From: Sinonovacula constricta
Lineage: Eukaryota; Mollusca; Bivalvia; Cardiida; Solecurtidae
Direction: 5' to 3'
DNA length: 64,000 bases
Assembly (NCBI GenBank): GCA_007844125.1
Contig: CM017567.1
Span: forward strand, 11,574,428 to 11,638,427
Shown: positions 11,071 to 25,400 of the stretch, one piece after another
Position numbering within the stretch: position 1 is the first letter of the stretch
How the letters are laid out: each line of letters opens with the position of its first letter
Position numbers and translations under genes: made by a program
The notes under the pieces: generated by a model
Database searches by the model: none
Told to the model about the DNA's origin: nothing
The model's input: only the letters and a program-made list of their open reading frames with translations

Positions 11071-13419
11071 GACTTTAAAACTGAATAGGATAAACTAGCA
11101 AACATATTGCAATTAGCTACAATGACTCTGTATTAAAACAACAAAGTTATTTGGAACATCATTTATTTATCAAAAAAACATATTGCACAAAAATTAAATT
11201 GACACATCATTTGGAAACAAACTTCTACATAATAACACACGTCTTATTAAAGGTCAACTTGTTTATTGTGATTGGGAACCTTCTTGCAATTAAGTTTTTG
11301 AAAAGTGTCAATTCCATTAGAGAACCAGTACTCTGGGAGAACTGTTACTACCTGTATGCTGTACATGGCTCCATGTACTATAAAATATTATGGCCAAGGA
11401 CTAACATATTCAATGCCTGTTCCGGGCGTTGAACCCATGACCCTGTGATTCTGAGACCAATATCATAACCACGTATCTACAGGTGCTTACTGATATGTAT
11501 GTTTAAAGCAAGGATATTTTGAGTTAATTGGAAAACAAAGTATCAACATTTGATCAAAGTTGTCCAACAAAAGCACTTTGATAGTACTGATAAATGTTTT
11601 AAGAAATATATGTAACATCACACATGCTTAACTTGTTGTAAAACAGTAACATAACACTAATTCTACTCATTTGTCATAACTATCTACCAATTTAATGTTT
11701 AAAATCATTGCAAAAAGCAACAAAGTACTTATTATACTTAGATATTAATAATATTAACATTGAGCACTTTAAGTATAAGACATTTTATAACATTGATGTG
11801 TTAAGGTTTATATTTAAAGTATAAATTGCAGGGGCTGCTGCCAAAACAATAACAATCTATAAGCAGTTACAGATCAAATTATATGTCAGAATTAGATAGA
11901 CAGGAATAGTTTAAAATTAAGATTAAATAGACTTTATAAAGAGACCATTATCAAGCAGATGATTAATTGACTTGAAAACTCTTTTCAAAAATAACCAATC
12001 AGATTTCTGAGAAGTTTTGTCCAATAATTGTTTTGTTATAAGCATGTACCTGCTTGAATGCAATAAAGATTATTGTTGTTATTGTTGTTGTTGAGAAGTT
12101 GAGGATGGCCTTGGACTTGAAATCAAGTTTAAGGCTGTTCCCAGACCAATAACTCATACTCTTCCTCAGTGTACATCCTACTGAAGCACAAACAGACCTT
12201 ACTTAAATTATCCAATAATACAACAAACATACAAACTTATACTGATATATGCAGAAGACTGAATGATTTGAAGTGGAAATAAAACTAAACAAAAAATACA
12301 AAAATAGTGTTTTATAATTGTAACTTCATATGGAATGTCAGAAACAGGATATAAGTTTACTGCTGGAAGCAACAGTCAAGTTTGTCAGTCCTATTACAAA
12401 GCCTTGGTACACAATAGCTCATGCATGGGTGATGGCTGATCATACATTCATCAATGTACTTCTGGCAAGCGTGAAAGTGCAAAACATGTAATGGTGTATA
12501 AGTCACTTTCAATGGAAGATAGTTTCTGTTTTTTTTGTATATTTAAACATTGCACAGACACATTTATGGCCATAATAGCAACACAGCCAAAGTCAGCTGA
12601 AAAACACCAGGCATAAAAGTTTTTTTATTGAGATTTGAACCCATACAGTGAGGGTCTGAGGGGTCAGGTATCGCAAGTCAAAATGTAATGTCTTATACTA
12701 GATATGAGGAGAGGTTGAAACGCATAAAAAAATGGAAAAAAAAAACCACACAAAAAAACGCAAGAGGCATGGCACAAATAAATGTAGGGTGATTAGTAAA
12801 TGAGCAAATTCTGACACATTACTTTGGACATGTTTCCTAGTCAAATATTTGGCACACGGCCAACTTATGACACTAATGTTTCAGTGCTGGATTGACTGTG
12901 ACTGTATATAAACACATAGGAATAGAGTTACATAGGACAGTTCCAATCCCACAAATGGGTCAGAGAAAAAGTTGTCTGAATAGAGAATCAGTCTTAGTTT
13001 TAGACAGTCTTAAGGTGAAACAATGAATGAATCCCATCTCATCTGATAGTGTAAATAATACAATCTCTTGTATAGGTGTTTCAATTATTATTTAATTCAT
13101 TATTTCAATTTCTCTCAACAACAAATGCCAACTCTAATGTCACAATTTCTTGGACAACTGCTTATTTAAAAAGTGGTTTCTTTACATTTTGATGAATGTA
13201 TAATTCAAACCTTCCTCCAACACATCTTTATATCACACCTTATCAATCAAATGTTTATTAATATCACACTTTTTTTTACAAAACTAAGTGTTTATTCCAA
13301 CAAGTGTTGCTATCTCACTTTTTCACAATTATAAATATTATATATCTTTCTTCTACTTGCATTGATATCACAATTCTTCCAAGAAGCATTAGTATCCTAC
13401 TGTCACAGACTAGAGTTTA
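11071..13419. other. Intergenic region and probable MIOS 3' UTR
   Basis: No coding exon recognised. The part nearest 13419 is presumably the MIOS 3' UTR; on the minus strand an AATAAA signal lies at 13254-13259. Short SINE relics are present on the minus strand: a tRNA-like B-box segment GGGTTCAACGCC near 11425, and a degraded family-A copy around 12555-12680. An ATT-rich run lies near 12070. The rest shows nothing recognisable. Confidence 0.5.
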
Positions 13420-16400
13420 TCAGTCAGCAGACGCAACTTGAACTGTGGTAGTTTCTGCTCTCAGAGGGCTGGTCATGTCGAGTGACATACACTTGCAGGT
13501 ACAACCAGTCACAGGACACTCTCTGTGCTCCTGGAACCAGTCAGTAACATGGGCAGAATGGCCACCATGACGACAAGACTGGCACCATGTGAACCAGTTC
13601 TCAAATGGTGACAGTTTAGTGTCAAAATCTGAAAACAAGGGATGATTTCATGTTAGACATGTAACAAAGTATACTTTTACAATTACCTATGTCAGTGACT
13701 TTTTTGGAGTACATGTATATTGAATTATCAAAAGTAAAATGAAAAGTTTTCATTTTAACAAATAACTGTTCGCAATTCAGTTATTTCTCTTAAATGAAGG
13801 CTTAGAAAATATACAGCTAGATCAATTACAAAAAATCTTCAGCATACATTAAAACAAAGAACATTAGTGTACAGGAGTACAGGAATACATACTTTTATGA
13901 AGACAAAACTCTACACATTTCCAACCTAGGATACATGTACTCACATACCTTTATGAAAACCAGATATCATTTCAAACATTTAAATAATAAAATAACATTT
14001 TTATTCCTTTACTGCTGTATCTATGTGCCTCCATTTTGCTAGAGAATGTCAGCTTTGTAACCATATCGACTAAATCTAATTTTTTTCTTGATTTCTCATT
14101 AAAGTAGTGCCATGCAATTGGTTCTACCCAGACATACATCTAGGTTCTCAAGCAAAAGTTATCGGAAAATCACCAATATGACCATAATTGTATTGGTGTA
14201 ATGTAACAAAAAAACAACACATTACAGTTGAAATTGTTAATTTCACAGGCTTCTTATAGTTGTCAGGCAGTGTTTTTATAGCATTATAGTAATGCAGTGA
14301 AAGGTATGAAGAGTTGGCAGTTCTGTGCAACAATTACTCCCAAGAAAACTTCTATATGAATGCATCATTGATGATGGCCAGTCATTAAGACACAATGGAC
14401 CCTAAGAAAAGGTAGGTCAATGGTTTGAAACTTGACCTAATTAAGTCCCTGGCAGTTGATGTAGGAGAACAGGATGTCTAGGATAAGGAAAAGTGGAAAA
14501 TTGTTGGTTGTGTGGGTGTGTGCGTGTGTGTGTGTGTGTGGGGGGGGGGGGGGGGCTGTTTTGTAGTTTGCTTTTGCAAAACATTTGTGGAGGAAGATCT
14601 AAGACAAAAATCTAAGTAGAACCACTGGCCCATCCTAAGTAAACTTGAAGACCCTTACACATATTACTTTTTTCCTCCATGAGAACCAGCCCATGTGGGG
14701 AAGGTTTACAAGTAAGCAAAACTTTGCCACGAAGTCTTCAGTCAGGTCTCCCACCAAATCTTTAAACTACAGCATTTTGCAAAACTTTGCAGTGTAATGT
14801 ATAGGTTTGGATTGTTTTTCTTTCCTAATCTGATTTAATGGTTTAAATTAAGTATGCATGTATGCTTTTTTCTGTTTTATTTATAGCATACATCAAACTA
14901 TTTGCATAATTATTTACTGATAGGTTAGCTCATATCTCAAATTACTCGTCAACATCTACGAAAAATTTAATTTAAAATAAAAACTTTAGACAAGTGTGAG
15001 CACATTTGTTAAATTCATTTCTTCATCATGATGAACGAGTTTTTATTCCTACTTAGTAGAAAGAGAAAAGCTATAACGGTTCTATATGGCTAACCTGAAT
15101 ACAGTAGACATAATTAACTTTAAACAGACCAGAAAAATTGTAACATAATTACAAAAGACAACCACAAGAATCATTTGGACCATCAGTTTCAACTTGTTCA
15201 ATGAGATTTAGTCTAACAAGAAACTTCCCTGCTGCTTAGTAAGAAAAACAGATGCAGTTCTCATCCTTGACATTCAAAATAATGTGTCAACTTGCAAAAA
15301 AGCATAATGCATGGATTATCTGCTTAGATGACCTTATATCAATACAATGTATCTTGAATCACATGTCGTACCCAAACTAGTAGTGTTACTGCAGATGATG
15401 CATCTTACTGTTGGTGATCAATAACTTGTTCACAACAACAATGGCATATTGTGTTGTATTATTTCATGTAAGAACCAGCGATATTTTAAGTTCAATCTGA
15501 ATTATCAAGCTGCAAACATTTCAGACACTTATTTGACAAGATGTCTTGGTTTAATGTCATAAATACAATTTAATGTTAAAATAATAGTAGTATCCATAAT
15601 AAATTTAACCTTCAACTGTGCATACAAAAACAATCTTATAACCTTTCATAATTAACTTGACAAACAAATGTTTAACCCTTTTAAGCATGCATATGCCATT
15701 TTGCACCTTTGTAAAGCACTGACAATAATTACTTTTTATCTTCAGTAGAAATCTACACAGCTCTGAGTTTTTTGTAGACTTGTCTAGCCTAGGATCTTTA
15801 ATTATAAGCTGAACATACATGTTTTAGATATACGTTACACTGTTTCAAAGAAGAACAAAAATTAGGTGAATTTTCACAATTATATACGTGCATTATGAAT
15901 GAATGGGTTAAATTTAACTTTCGTCAACAAGGTAGGAATTTCTGACATATCACTGACATTTCCGTAACAATTCTTCTTTCTAACAGTTTATAAAAGCTAT
16001 GAGTTGAACAAACAAGCTCACTGGTTTGACAGTAATACTGTGCAACTCTAATAGGTGACCTTATTTGTTTTAGTGGTCCCAGGAGAAGTCTATAAAATGA
16101 GACGAATGAATGGTACTTCTTTCTTACCTGTGTTTTCATTCAGTTGACACAGTCCTAACCCAGAGGGTGTGCCCATGTTTGTAAGACAGAGGGCGCAGCG
16201 AGGTAAGGGTTTCCTACATCCAGGGCAGCATGTGATCTGTGAACAGATCTGATAAGATGAATATTTTTTCTTGTTCTTGTAAATGCTTTAACTGAACTGT
16301 GAAACAAAAAATAAGCAATAAACTTAAAATAATTCACTATTAAATACATTTAGATAAGAAGTAACAATACAAAAATTTTACTGCATATATTTCTATGCAT

Positions 16401-19400
16401 GGGTAAATACAGTGAGATATACAGATAGTACCGGTAACTGTCCACCCCTCTAAACATCAAGGTTGTTTAGCTTTTGACAAGGCTAAAACTGCCAATAGAA
16501 GAACTCCAGATTAAAAGATCAAATCAATGTGTATATTCAGCCTCTAAATCCATTAAAGTTGCCACAAATCATTTAAAATTTGCATTTTTTTTTTTAATTT
16601 ATTTATTTATCAACCCACTCTCATACAACAGATATACAGAACATATTACTAAACATCTAATATACTCCTGAAAGGATGTGAAACCACAAGAGTGGCCTAC
16701 CTTGGGTCTGTTGGTGGGAGGGAGCATGCTGTAGTTGCTTTGTCGTGACCTTGATGCCGAGGTCATGTTGCAGGCAACTGATTTGCCACAATAGTTACAG
16801 CTCACAAATGCCTGACCTTGTACACGAATGTTATCAATGGAGTGACGGATAATATCAAACTTTGCCCTGATAATAAAAGAGGAACATTTTTTACAATTGA
16901 TGGCTTCCTTACTTCTTAATGTTCTTGTTAAAAAAATAACATAATTTTCTATTCTTTGCTTACTGCCCAAGTACATGTTCTTTTGTATAAAGTAAGCCAA
17001 CCATTTACTTATTAAGCTTACACTGACCAGATAAGTTAACGTATGTAAACTTCACCAACACCTTTGGAACAGTCCATAATACACAGTGTTATTGTCAGGA
17101 TTACACAAGAATTATTTTCCATTACTTCTGAATTTAACATGTACCTAAAAAGTCATCATACATTCATCATATTTTCTCTTATACATTTATAAACCATTGT
17201 TTCTTTAGAAAATCATCAGTAAAACGACAGCAATAACCACATAAATGTTATTGCTGAATAGACAGAAGATGACATTGTACCAGTTTACTTAATTTGGTAA
17301 TGTACCGCTTAATGAAACTGTCAATGACTTTAACATCATATGTTTTAATGTGACTTTTGCGAAGTGATGTACACCACTTAATATAAGTAAATAGATGACC
17401 ATGTATTCTAAAGAGAAAATTGAAATTATTAACATGATTAAGCCTACCTAAGGTGCCACAACTGGAAGGTGTCTAGTAGTGATCTATAACTGCAACATAG
17501 AATAAAACAAATTAATGTTTATTATACTGAGAAAATTTAAAGCAATTAGTCTGACAAATTATAATCAGAATAATTCTTTTTTAACATTATAGAAGATTAA
17601 AGAAGAAGCCCATGAACAAGTGATTTGAGGTGTGGACCTGTATCTCCTTAACCCCTCACTATGTAAGAAGTGGTAGGAAATAAGTAACTATTTAGTATGA
17701 AATATACCTGTACAAAAAATCAGCATGAAACACACATGAATGGAGCATGGTATGGATAAAAAATAACATCCTATCAGCACAAACAATGCTGCTACCTCTC
17801 TATCCATGTAGCATGGCATGGGTACAACAATAACATCCTATCAGCACAAACAATGCTGCTACCTCTATATCCATGTAGCATGGTATAAGTACAACAATAA
17901 CATCCTATCAACAAACAATGCTGCTACCTCTAAATCCATGTAGCATGGTATAAGTACAACAATAACATCCTATCAACAAACAATGCTGCTACCTCTATAT
18001 CCATGTAGCATGGTATAAGTACAACAATAACATCCTATCAACAAACAATGCTGCTACCTCTATATCCATGTAGCATGGTATAATTACAACAATAACATCC
18101 TATCAACAAACAATGCTGCTACCTCTCTACCCATGTAGCATGGTATAAGTACAACAATAACATCCTATCAACAAACAATGCTGCTACCTCTCAATCCATG
18201 TAGCATGGTATAAGTACAACAATGACATCCTATCAACAAACAATGCTGCTACCTCTCTATGCATATAGCATGGTATAAGTACAACAATAACATCCTATCA
18301 GCACAAACAATGCTGCTACCTCTCTATCCATGTGGCAACCCTCTCATCCCGGGTAAGGTCGCTGGGAGCTGTGTAGACGATGGCCAGGCTAGCAGTCTGG
18401 ATGTCAGTGGTCATGTCCACGTAGTTACCCAGGAGCTCCAGTCCCGCAGCTCCAGTCAGACCTGACGATGATGATAAAGTGTAGAAATGTGATAGCAGCT
18501 ATTGCATAAAACAGTTTATCAGTTCTTCCATTGTATTTGTAGATTTATCAGCAATAATTATTAATTCTTATCCCGTAATCTATTTGATAATATTTCCCTT
18601 TTCTAAAGACTGCATTTTAATTTACGTAGATTATTTTCTCAATCCAGTATAAAATAAAAGTGAGTGAAACTAACGTCCTACATTAATCAACATTTAAAAA
18701 AAAAGAAGATAGTTTTAAATGTAACATGTTGCAACATGATAAAGATCATACAAACAGGTTATTCTGACACTTAATGCACTTTTTAAAAAAAAAACTTGCT
18801 ACCTTTATGTCGTTTTCCTTTCTCAGATGTATAAAAAATACTGATTAAAAAGAGTTGAGTGTCTAACGCTCAATAAAGTTTAAATAAGAACAGTCTGAAG
18901 ACAGTGTGTTCCATTTTTTCTAAGTAATGGACAAAAGCTCCACTATTTTCCCTCGAAAATTGGAGTTAACAATGTAATACAACTTTTGAAGAAAATAATA
19001 ATATCATAAATAGGATATATAAAATACATACCTGTAAGGAGAAGTCCATCTAGGTTTCCACTCAGTTTCAACTTCTGACTTAATTCTTCCAAGTAAAGGT
19101 TCAGCTGAAAAACAATAAACATCACTGTAATGTTTTAATAATAACTTAATGTAGTAAAAATACTTGCAAAAAGTAGTGATTATTGATTTTGTCTAGCCTG
19201 GCTCTACTTTTTCATTTTTTATCGCACATAAATTTAAATTTCATAAAAATAATGCTCATACTTTTACTCAACACTAGAAGAGGCACAAAAAGTTGCATTA
19301 GTCAGTTCTTTTATCTCATAAGTTATGTAAGCTGACCTAAAGAGTGGTGGAAGTTTGACTCATTTACTCATCTGGGGTCTTCTTCTAACTACTATGGTCA

Positions 19401-22400
19401 CCTTAATGAAAAATATAGCTCCAGTAAACTTACGGTATACATGTATATATAACTAAAATAATACTGACTTGGCAAAGAAATGGCACAAAAGTGTGACAAA
19501 ATAGCCCATAACTTAACTCTCACTGGTTCTACATACCTTGCTGTCACTGAGGTAGATGCAGGCAAAAGCTACCCTATCCTTGACAGCCATCCCAGGTTCT
19601 TCTGTCTGAATACATAAAGTCAATAATTTGTTAGTGAAATTCTTTGGAAAGTCTAACAATTTTATGATGCTCTTCTGAAAACGAGGGGAAAATGAAATAT
19701 AACTATTACTCTGTTGTATTTGTAAATAACTCATTCTTATGGTTAGCTTTTTGCTAATAACTTCATACAATCATAACAAGACATATTAACAGAGACTTAG
19801 CACAAAGTAGTGTTATCGCGATCAGACAGCTCCCAGCAGGAACCTAACTAATATAGGGCTACACTTTTTGCCTGGGCCTAATACAGACATGTTATACAGG
19901 CTTAGAGTTAAGTTACGAAAAAAGGGTTATCCAGTATTTATATGACTAACCTTGTATGTTATGAAACTTTTGATTTACATGTGCTTTCAACAAGGGCTAG
20001 AACTATTCTCATAAGAAAACATACAAAGAAAGAACATAAAACTAGTAATGAGATCTGGTTTAAATCTTCATACAAATGGTGACATTCTGTATCCCTTTAA
20101 TGTACTAAAATAATTATTGTATTCCCTTGACCTTCGTATCAGTAATTTTTTAACAGTGTTCAGGAAGTGTTTTACATTTGCCATCAGTTACACTTATATA
20201 TCTATGGTATACAAAAAAGTTAAAAAGAGATATTTTTTTGATTAACTTTTATGAAGAAACTGTCAATTTTTACATAAAAAATAGTAACATTATAAACGGA
20301 TAAAAGCCAAAATGATGTGTTTCAACAAAATATCATTCCTGTCTGCAAGCCTATTAAATACTAAGCATATTATAAAAATCAAAAACACACTAATGCCTGT
20401 AGGGGTTCAAGGGAGACCACTCCCTCATCGCAACAGTTTCCTTTGCTTTAAAGGAACTTGCAGTCTGTATATATTATTAAGTATTCTATTAAAATACTGA
20501 TTAAACTTTATGCAAAGAAAATAGCTTGCTCTTTTCCTTAAAAGCAGAAGCTGTAAGCATTAAGTTTATTTCTTCAACATTATTTTTATTGAGCTAAATA
20601 GTGCATAGCCAATTATATCCAACTATCTTAATAAACTTTCATTAAAAAAAATGTTATGCAACTGAAAAATTGCTTTTAGAAGACTATGCAAAAAAATCTT
20701 TAATATAATTTAATATTATCTCTTTTTTTTATCTAATACGGCTATGAACAAGACAAGGGCTGCTGCTTAACAAAACTTTGGCAGATCCATAGAGCCAGTT
20801 TAACTACACCCCTGACAGATCTTCGTTCAACCCTGACACACATTTTAGTATCAAATAAATGCAATTTGGTAATTTGCATCCAGTTATGTCATACTTCAAC
20901 TTGTTTTGTACAGTAATGAGTATAAAATATATGAAAGGTAAAACAGAATGCTATTATTTTGATTTACAGAACAATCAAATTCAGGATCTGCACTCTGTAC
21001 TGTCAACAAAAATCCTGGCATTAAAACTTTAAAATCATGTAAAATAACTGATCAAAATTTCTTCATACCATTCCTCTATTTGTAGGATTTGTCAAAAGTT
21101 ATGCAAAAGAAACAAGCTCTCTGACTTGTCAGGTCCCAGAGAATAGTTAATTTCAGGTGTAGCTGTTGATTGGTCGACAATTATGAGTACCAGCTTTGTA
21201 TAGTTGGGAAGAGAAATGAAGCAAATCACTATCTTTATCTTTACATTTACCACTCACCAGAACCTCTTCATAGTTCTCTTTATCACAGGCCAAGAATGCA
21301 AACATGGCACGAAGGTAGGGATTTCTGAACGTGTTCCTTAGATCGCAGCAGGTTTTCCGCCACATGGCGTTCCTTTCTTCTGTGAAACCAGCCAATGCCA
21401 TAGCTACAGCTGTCAATCCTTGGTTCTCTGGAGGAATGAATGCAAGAACATCACTTATGAGAAACATTAAAGCATATTTGTAAGACCAAGTCAGGGACTT
21501 CATACAAGCAATATACTGAAAGAGCTAAATATGGCTTAGCTATAAGACAACACTTCTGGAGCTTTGACAGAGCTCATGCTAGACTTGCCTTACCAATTAT
21601 TAATAAGGGTACATCTCTGCAAAATTTAATCACTTAAAAATTATGCTTTTAAACATTTAGAAATCATGGAACCTGATAGATGTATGCAATTGACAGGTAA
21701 AATTGACAAGAAATCTTCCCATTCTCTTACCTTCTACAGCCTGAGGAGAGCTCAATATCTCCAGGGCTTTTCCAATCTTCAGATTGAAGAGTGCAATGGC
21801 CGCAGCTCTCTCATACTCCTTATTGGTATTCACAAGACTGAAAATAGAGGCAACCCTGATATTAAGATATTGTTTTTAATGGTTATAGAAAAGGAAGAAT
21901 TCCTAAGTCATTGAATACTGGTAATACATTTGTTTAATAATATTTTGCAGCTACATTTTACAGGGGTGTCTGTGGCTGAGCAGTTAGAGTCATTGACGTT
22001 TTACTCCTCAGTTCCTCATCACATGGGTTTGTGGGTATATCTATATCCCAAGGTCTTCCAGCTGACCTGTGGTGCCCTGCAGGTTCTATGTGACCAGCTG
22101 ACCTGTAATGCCCTGATGGTTCTATATGTCCAGCTGACCTGTGGTGCCCTGGTGGTTCTATATGACCAGCTGAAATGTGGTGCCTTGGTGGTTCTATGTC
22201 CAGCTGACCTGTGGTGCCCAGGTGGTTCTATATGACCAGCTGACCTGTGGTGCCCAGGTGGTTCTACATGTCCAGCTGACCCATGGTGCCCAGGTGGTTC
22301 TGTATGTCCAGCTGACCTGTGGTGCCCAGGTGGTTCTATAAGTCCAGCTGACCTGTGGTGCCCTGGTGGTTCTATATGTCCAGCTGACCCGTGGTGCCCT

Positions 22401-25400
22401 GATGGTTCTATTAGCCCAGCTGACCTGTGGTGCCCTGGTGGTTCTATATGTCCAGCTGACATGAGGTTCCCTGATGGTTCTATAAGTCCAGCTGACCTGT
22501 GGTGCCCTGATGGTTCTATATGTCCAGCTGACCTGAGGTTCCCTGATGGTTCTATATGTCCAGCTGACCCGTGGTGCCCTGATGGTTCTATAAGTCCAGC
22601 TGACCTGTGGTGCCCTGGTGGTTCTATATGTCCAGCTGAGCTGAGGTTCCCTGATGGTTCTATAAGTCCAGCTGACCTGTGGTGCCCTGGTGGTTCTATA
22701 TGTCCAGCTGACCTGTGGTGCCCCAATGGTTTTATACACCAAGCTGACCTGTAATGCCCTGATGGTTCTATATGTCCAGCTGACCTGCGGTGCCCTGGTG
22801 GTTTTATACACCCAGCTGACCTGTGGTGCCCAGGTGGTTCTATATGTCCAGCTGACCTGTGGTGCCCTGGTGGTTTTATACACCCAGCTGACCTGTGTTG
22901 CCCTGGTGGTTTTATACAACCAGCTGACCTGTGGTGCCCCGATGGTTTTTTATGCCCAGCTGACCTGTGGTGCCCTGGTGGTTCTATATGTCCAGCTGAC
23001 CTGTGGTGCCCTGATGGTTCTATACACCCAGCTGACCTGTGGTGCCCTGGTGGTTTTATACACCCAGCTGACCTGTGGTGCCCTGGTGGTTTTATACACC
23101 CAGCTGACCTGTGGTGCCCTGGTGGTTTTATACACCCAGCTGACCTGTGGTGCCCTGGTGGTTTTATACACCCAGCTGACCTGTGGTGCCCTGGTGGTTT
23201 TATACACCCAGCTGACCTGTGGTGCCCTGGTGGTTTTATACACCCAGCTGACCTGTGGTGCCTTGGTTGTTTTATATGTCCAGCTGACCTGTGGTGCCCA
23301 TGTGGTTCTATATGTCCAGCTGACCACACCTTAGGTTTGCATTTGGCACTATCCTCTTTCAAGCCAAATATGACAATGTAAATATAGTTCTAGGCTTACA
23401 GGTTGTTATGTAGATACCATCTCCATATGACTGTGATAATACTAACGTTAAAACAACCCCACAAATCAATCTAACAATAATCTCACTTTTCCAGCAGCTG
23501 TGTGAGGGGATCTCCGCCATCCTTACTGTCATACCACCAGCCACATAGCTGAAGGGCGCGTGACCTGAAAAAGGAGATGATCCAAATCAACTTTACTATA
23601 AAGCTTTCTTATTTTTAGGTTTTTAACTTTCTAAAGCCACAATTAATCAGACCTTTTAAAGGTTAAGGAATTGAAGGTAGCTTTTTTAAGGTATCTTTTC
23701 AAAGATCTTTTTAGATTTAAAATTATCACAATATATTTTGGTAAAATTCAGACACATTAAACATGTCTTTTTCTTAGTTAGCAAGAATGGCAAGATAAAG
23801 TTGTAATACCAACTTAAATAGTGTGATATACATAATTTCAGAAGTATGTTTACACAGAAATGTGTAGAAAGTCAAATGGCGGTATTGACGCACCTTGTCT
23901 CACTCCTGTACTGATTGACAAGGATCCTCTCTCGGGTGTTGCTGCGTGAACCATCTGGATACTGCCATGAGTTGTTGGCCAACCCGCTGGGTTGTTCCAG
24001 CATTTCGAGTCCCAGAACATCAATGACCCCCACAAACCTGGACATACGATACCCCTTCCTGGACACACCATCTTCAGCACGCAGCAGGGATGCAGATACT
24101 GACATGTAAGTAAAGGCAAAATAATGGGGAAACAAGAGGAGAGGGTAGAGGGTAATCGATAACTCCTCTTCAGCACTAAGAACATACAAGGTGAGAAACT
24201 TAAATAGATAACTAAACTACTGACAATGACAGACATAAGATTAGTAAAATGATGATAAGACCCAATACCAGGGCAACAGGCAATGAGGAGCGAGCACAAA
24301 CATGAGGACAGCAGTGATGCAGACACTTACACAGGTGTTAACAAAAAGTTAAATATGTGATTAACCTACTTACATTAAACTGCATACTTAAGATTAATCA
24401 GACAATATGCCAAGTATCATGATCATGACAACATAAAATGATACAATAAATAACAAGAGGGATATAATGGCCTTTAATCACTCACCTAGATAACAAAGGC
24501 TTTAAGAAGGCTCAAATCTGGCATCAAGTAATTAAGAGTTATTTACTTTAGAAATCTTTGGTGAAGATTGGACCATTACTGTGGCCACTGGGTTGATAAC
24601 ATTTTCTAGAATTTTACCAAGTAACCTACTGAATTCACATGACCCACTTCAAAACATATGCAAGATTTCATAATGGCAACATGACCCAATAATAACCTCA
24701 TCCAAGATTTTATGCAGACATTCTGACCTACTGACCTACTTTTGGACCCCATGTGACCCAGTTATGAACTCATCCAAGATTTCTTGCAGACAAACATTCT
24801 GATCAAGTTTGGTGAAGATTGGGCTATAAATAGGGCATCTAGTGTGTTCACAAGCTTTTTTCTAAAATTTAACAAACTGACCTACTTTTGGACCCCACGT
24901 GATCCAATAACGAACTCATCCAAGATTCTATGCAGACAAACATTTTGACAAAGTCTGATAGATTGGTCTATAAATGTGGCCTCTAGTGTGTTCACAAGCT
25001 TTTTCTAAGATTTGACCTAGTGTCCTACTTTTTGACCCCACGTGACCCAGTTAGGAACTTAACCAAGATTTCATGCAGACAAATATTCTGACTACGTTTG
25101 GTAAAGATTGGGCGATAAATGTGGTCTTTAGTGTGTTCACAAGTTTTTTCTAAGATTTGACCTATTGACCAACTTTTAACCCCAGGTGACCTAATAATCA
25201 ACACATCCAAGATTTTATGTAGACAAACATTCTGACCAAGTTTGATGAAGATTGGCCTATAAATGTGGCCTCTAGTGTGTTCACAAGCTTTTTCTAAGAT
25301 TTGACCTAGTGACCTACTTTTTTGACCCCACATGACCCAATAACGAACTTATCTAAGATTTTATGTAGCCAAAAATTCTGCCCAAGTTTGATGAAAATTG

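Noticed and set aside
22019..23362. A 447-residue open frame of histidine/proline-rich repeats on the minus strand, and others in the same interval
   Set aside because: The 36-bp unit is a multiple of three and lacks stops, so every register is open. The interval is intronic to MIOS and derives from a SINE.
23850..24326. A 158-residue minus-strand frame with a hydrophobic stretch
   Set aside because: It is out of frame with the conserved MIOS exon 24098-23894, whose own frame joins exons on both sides in phase.
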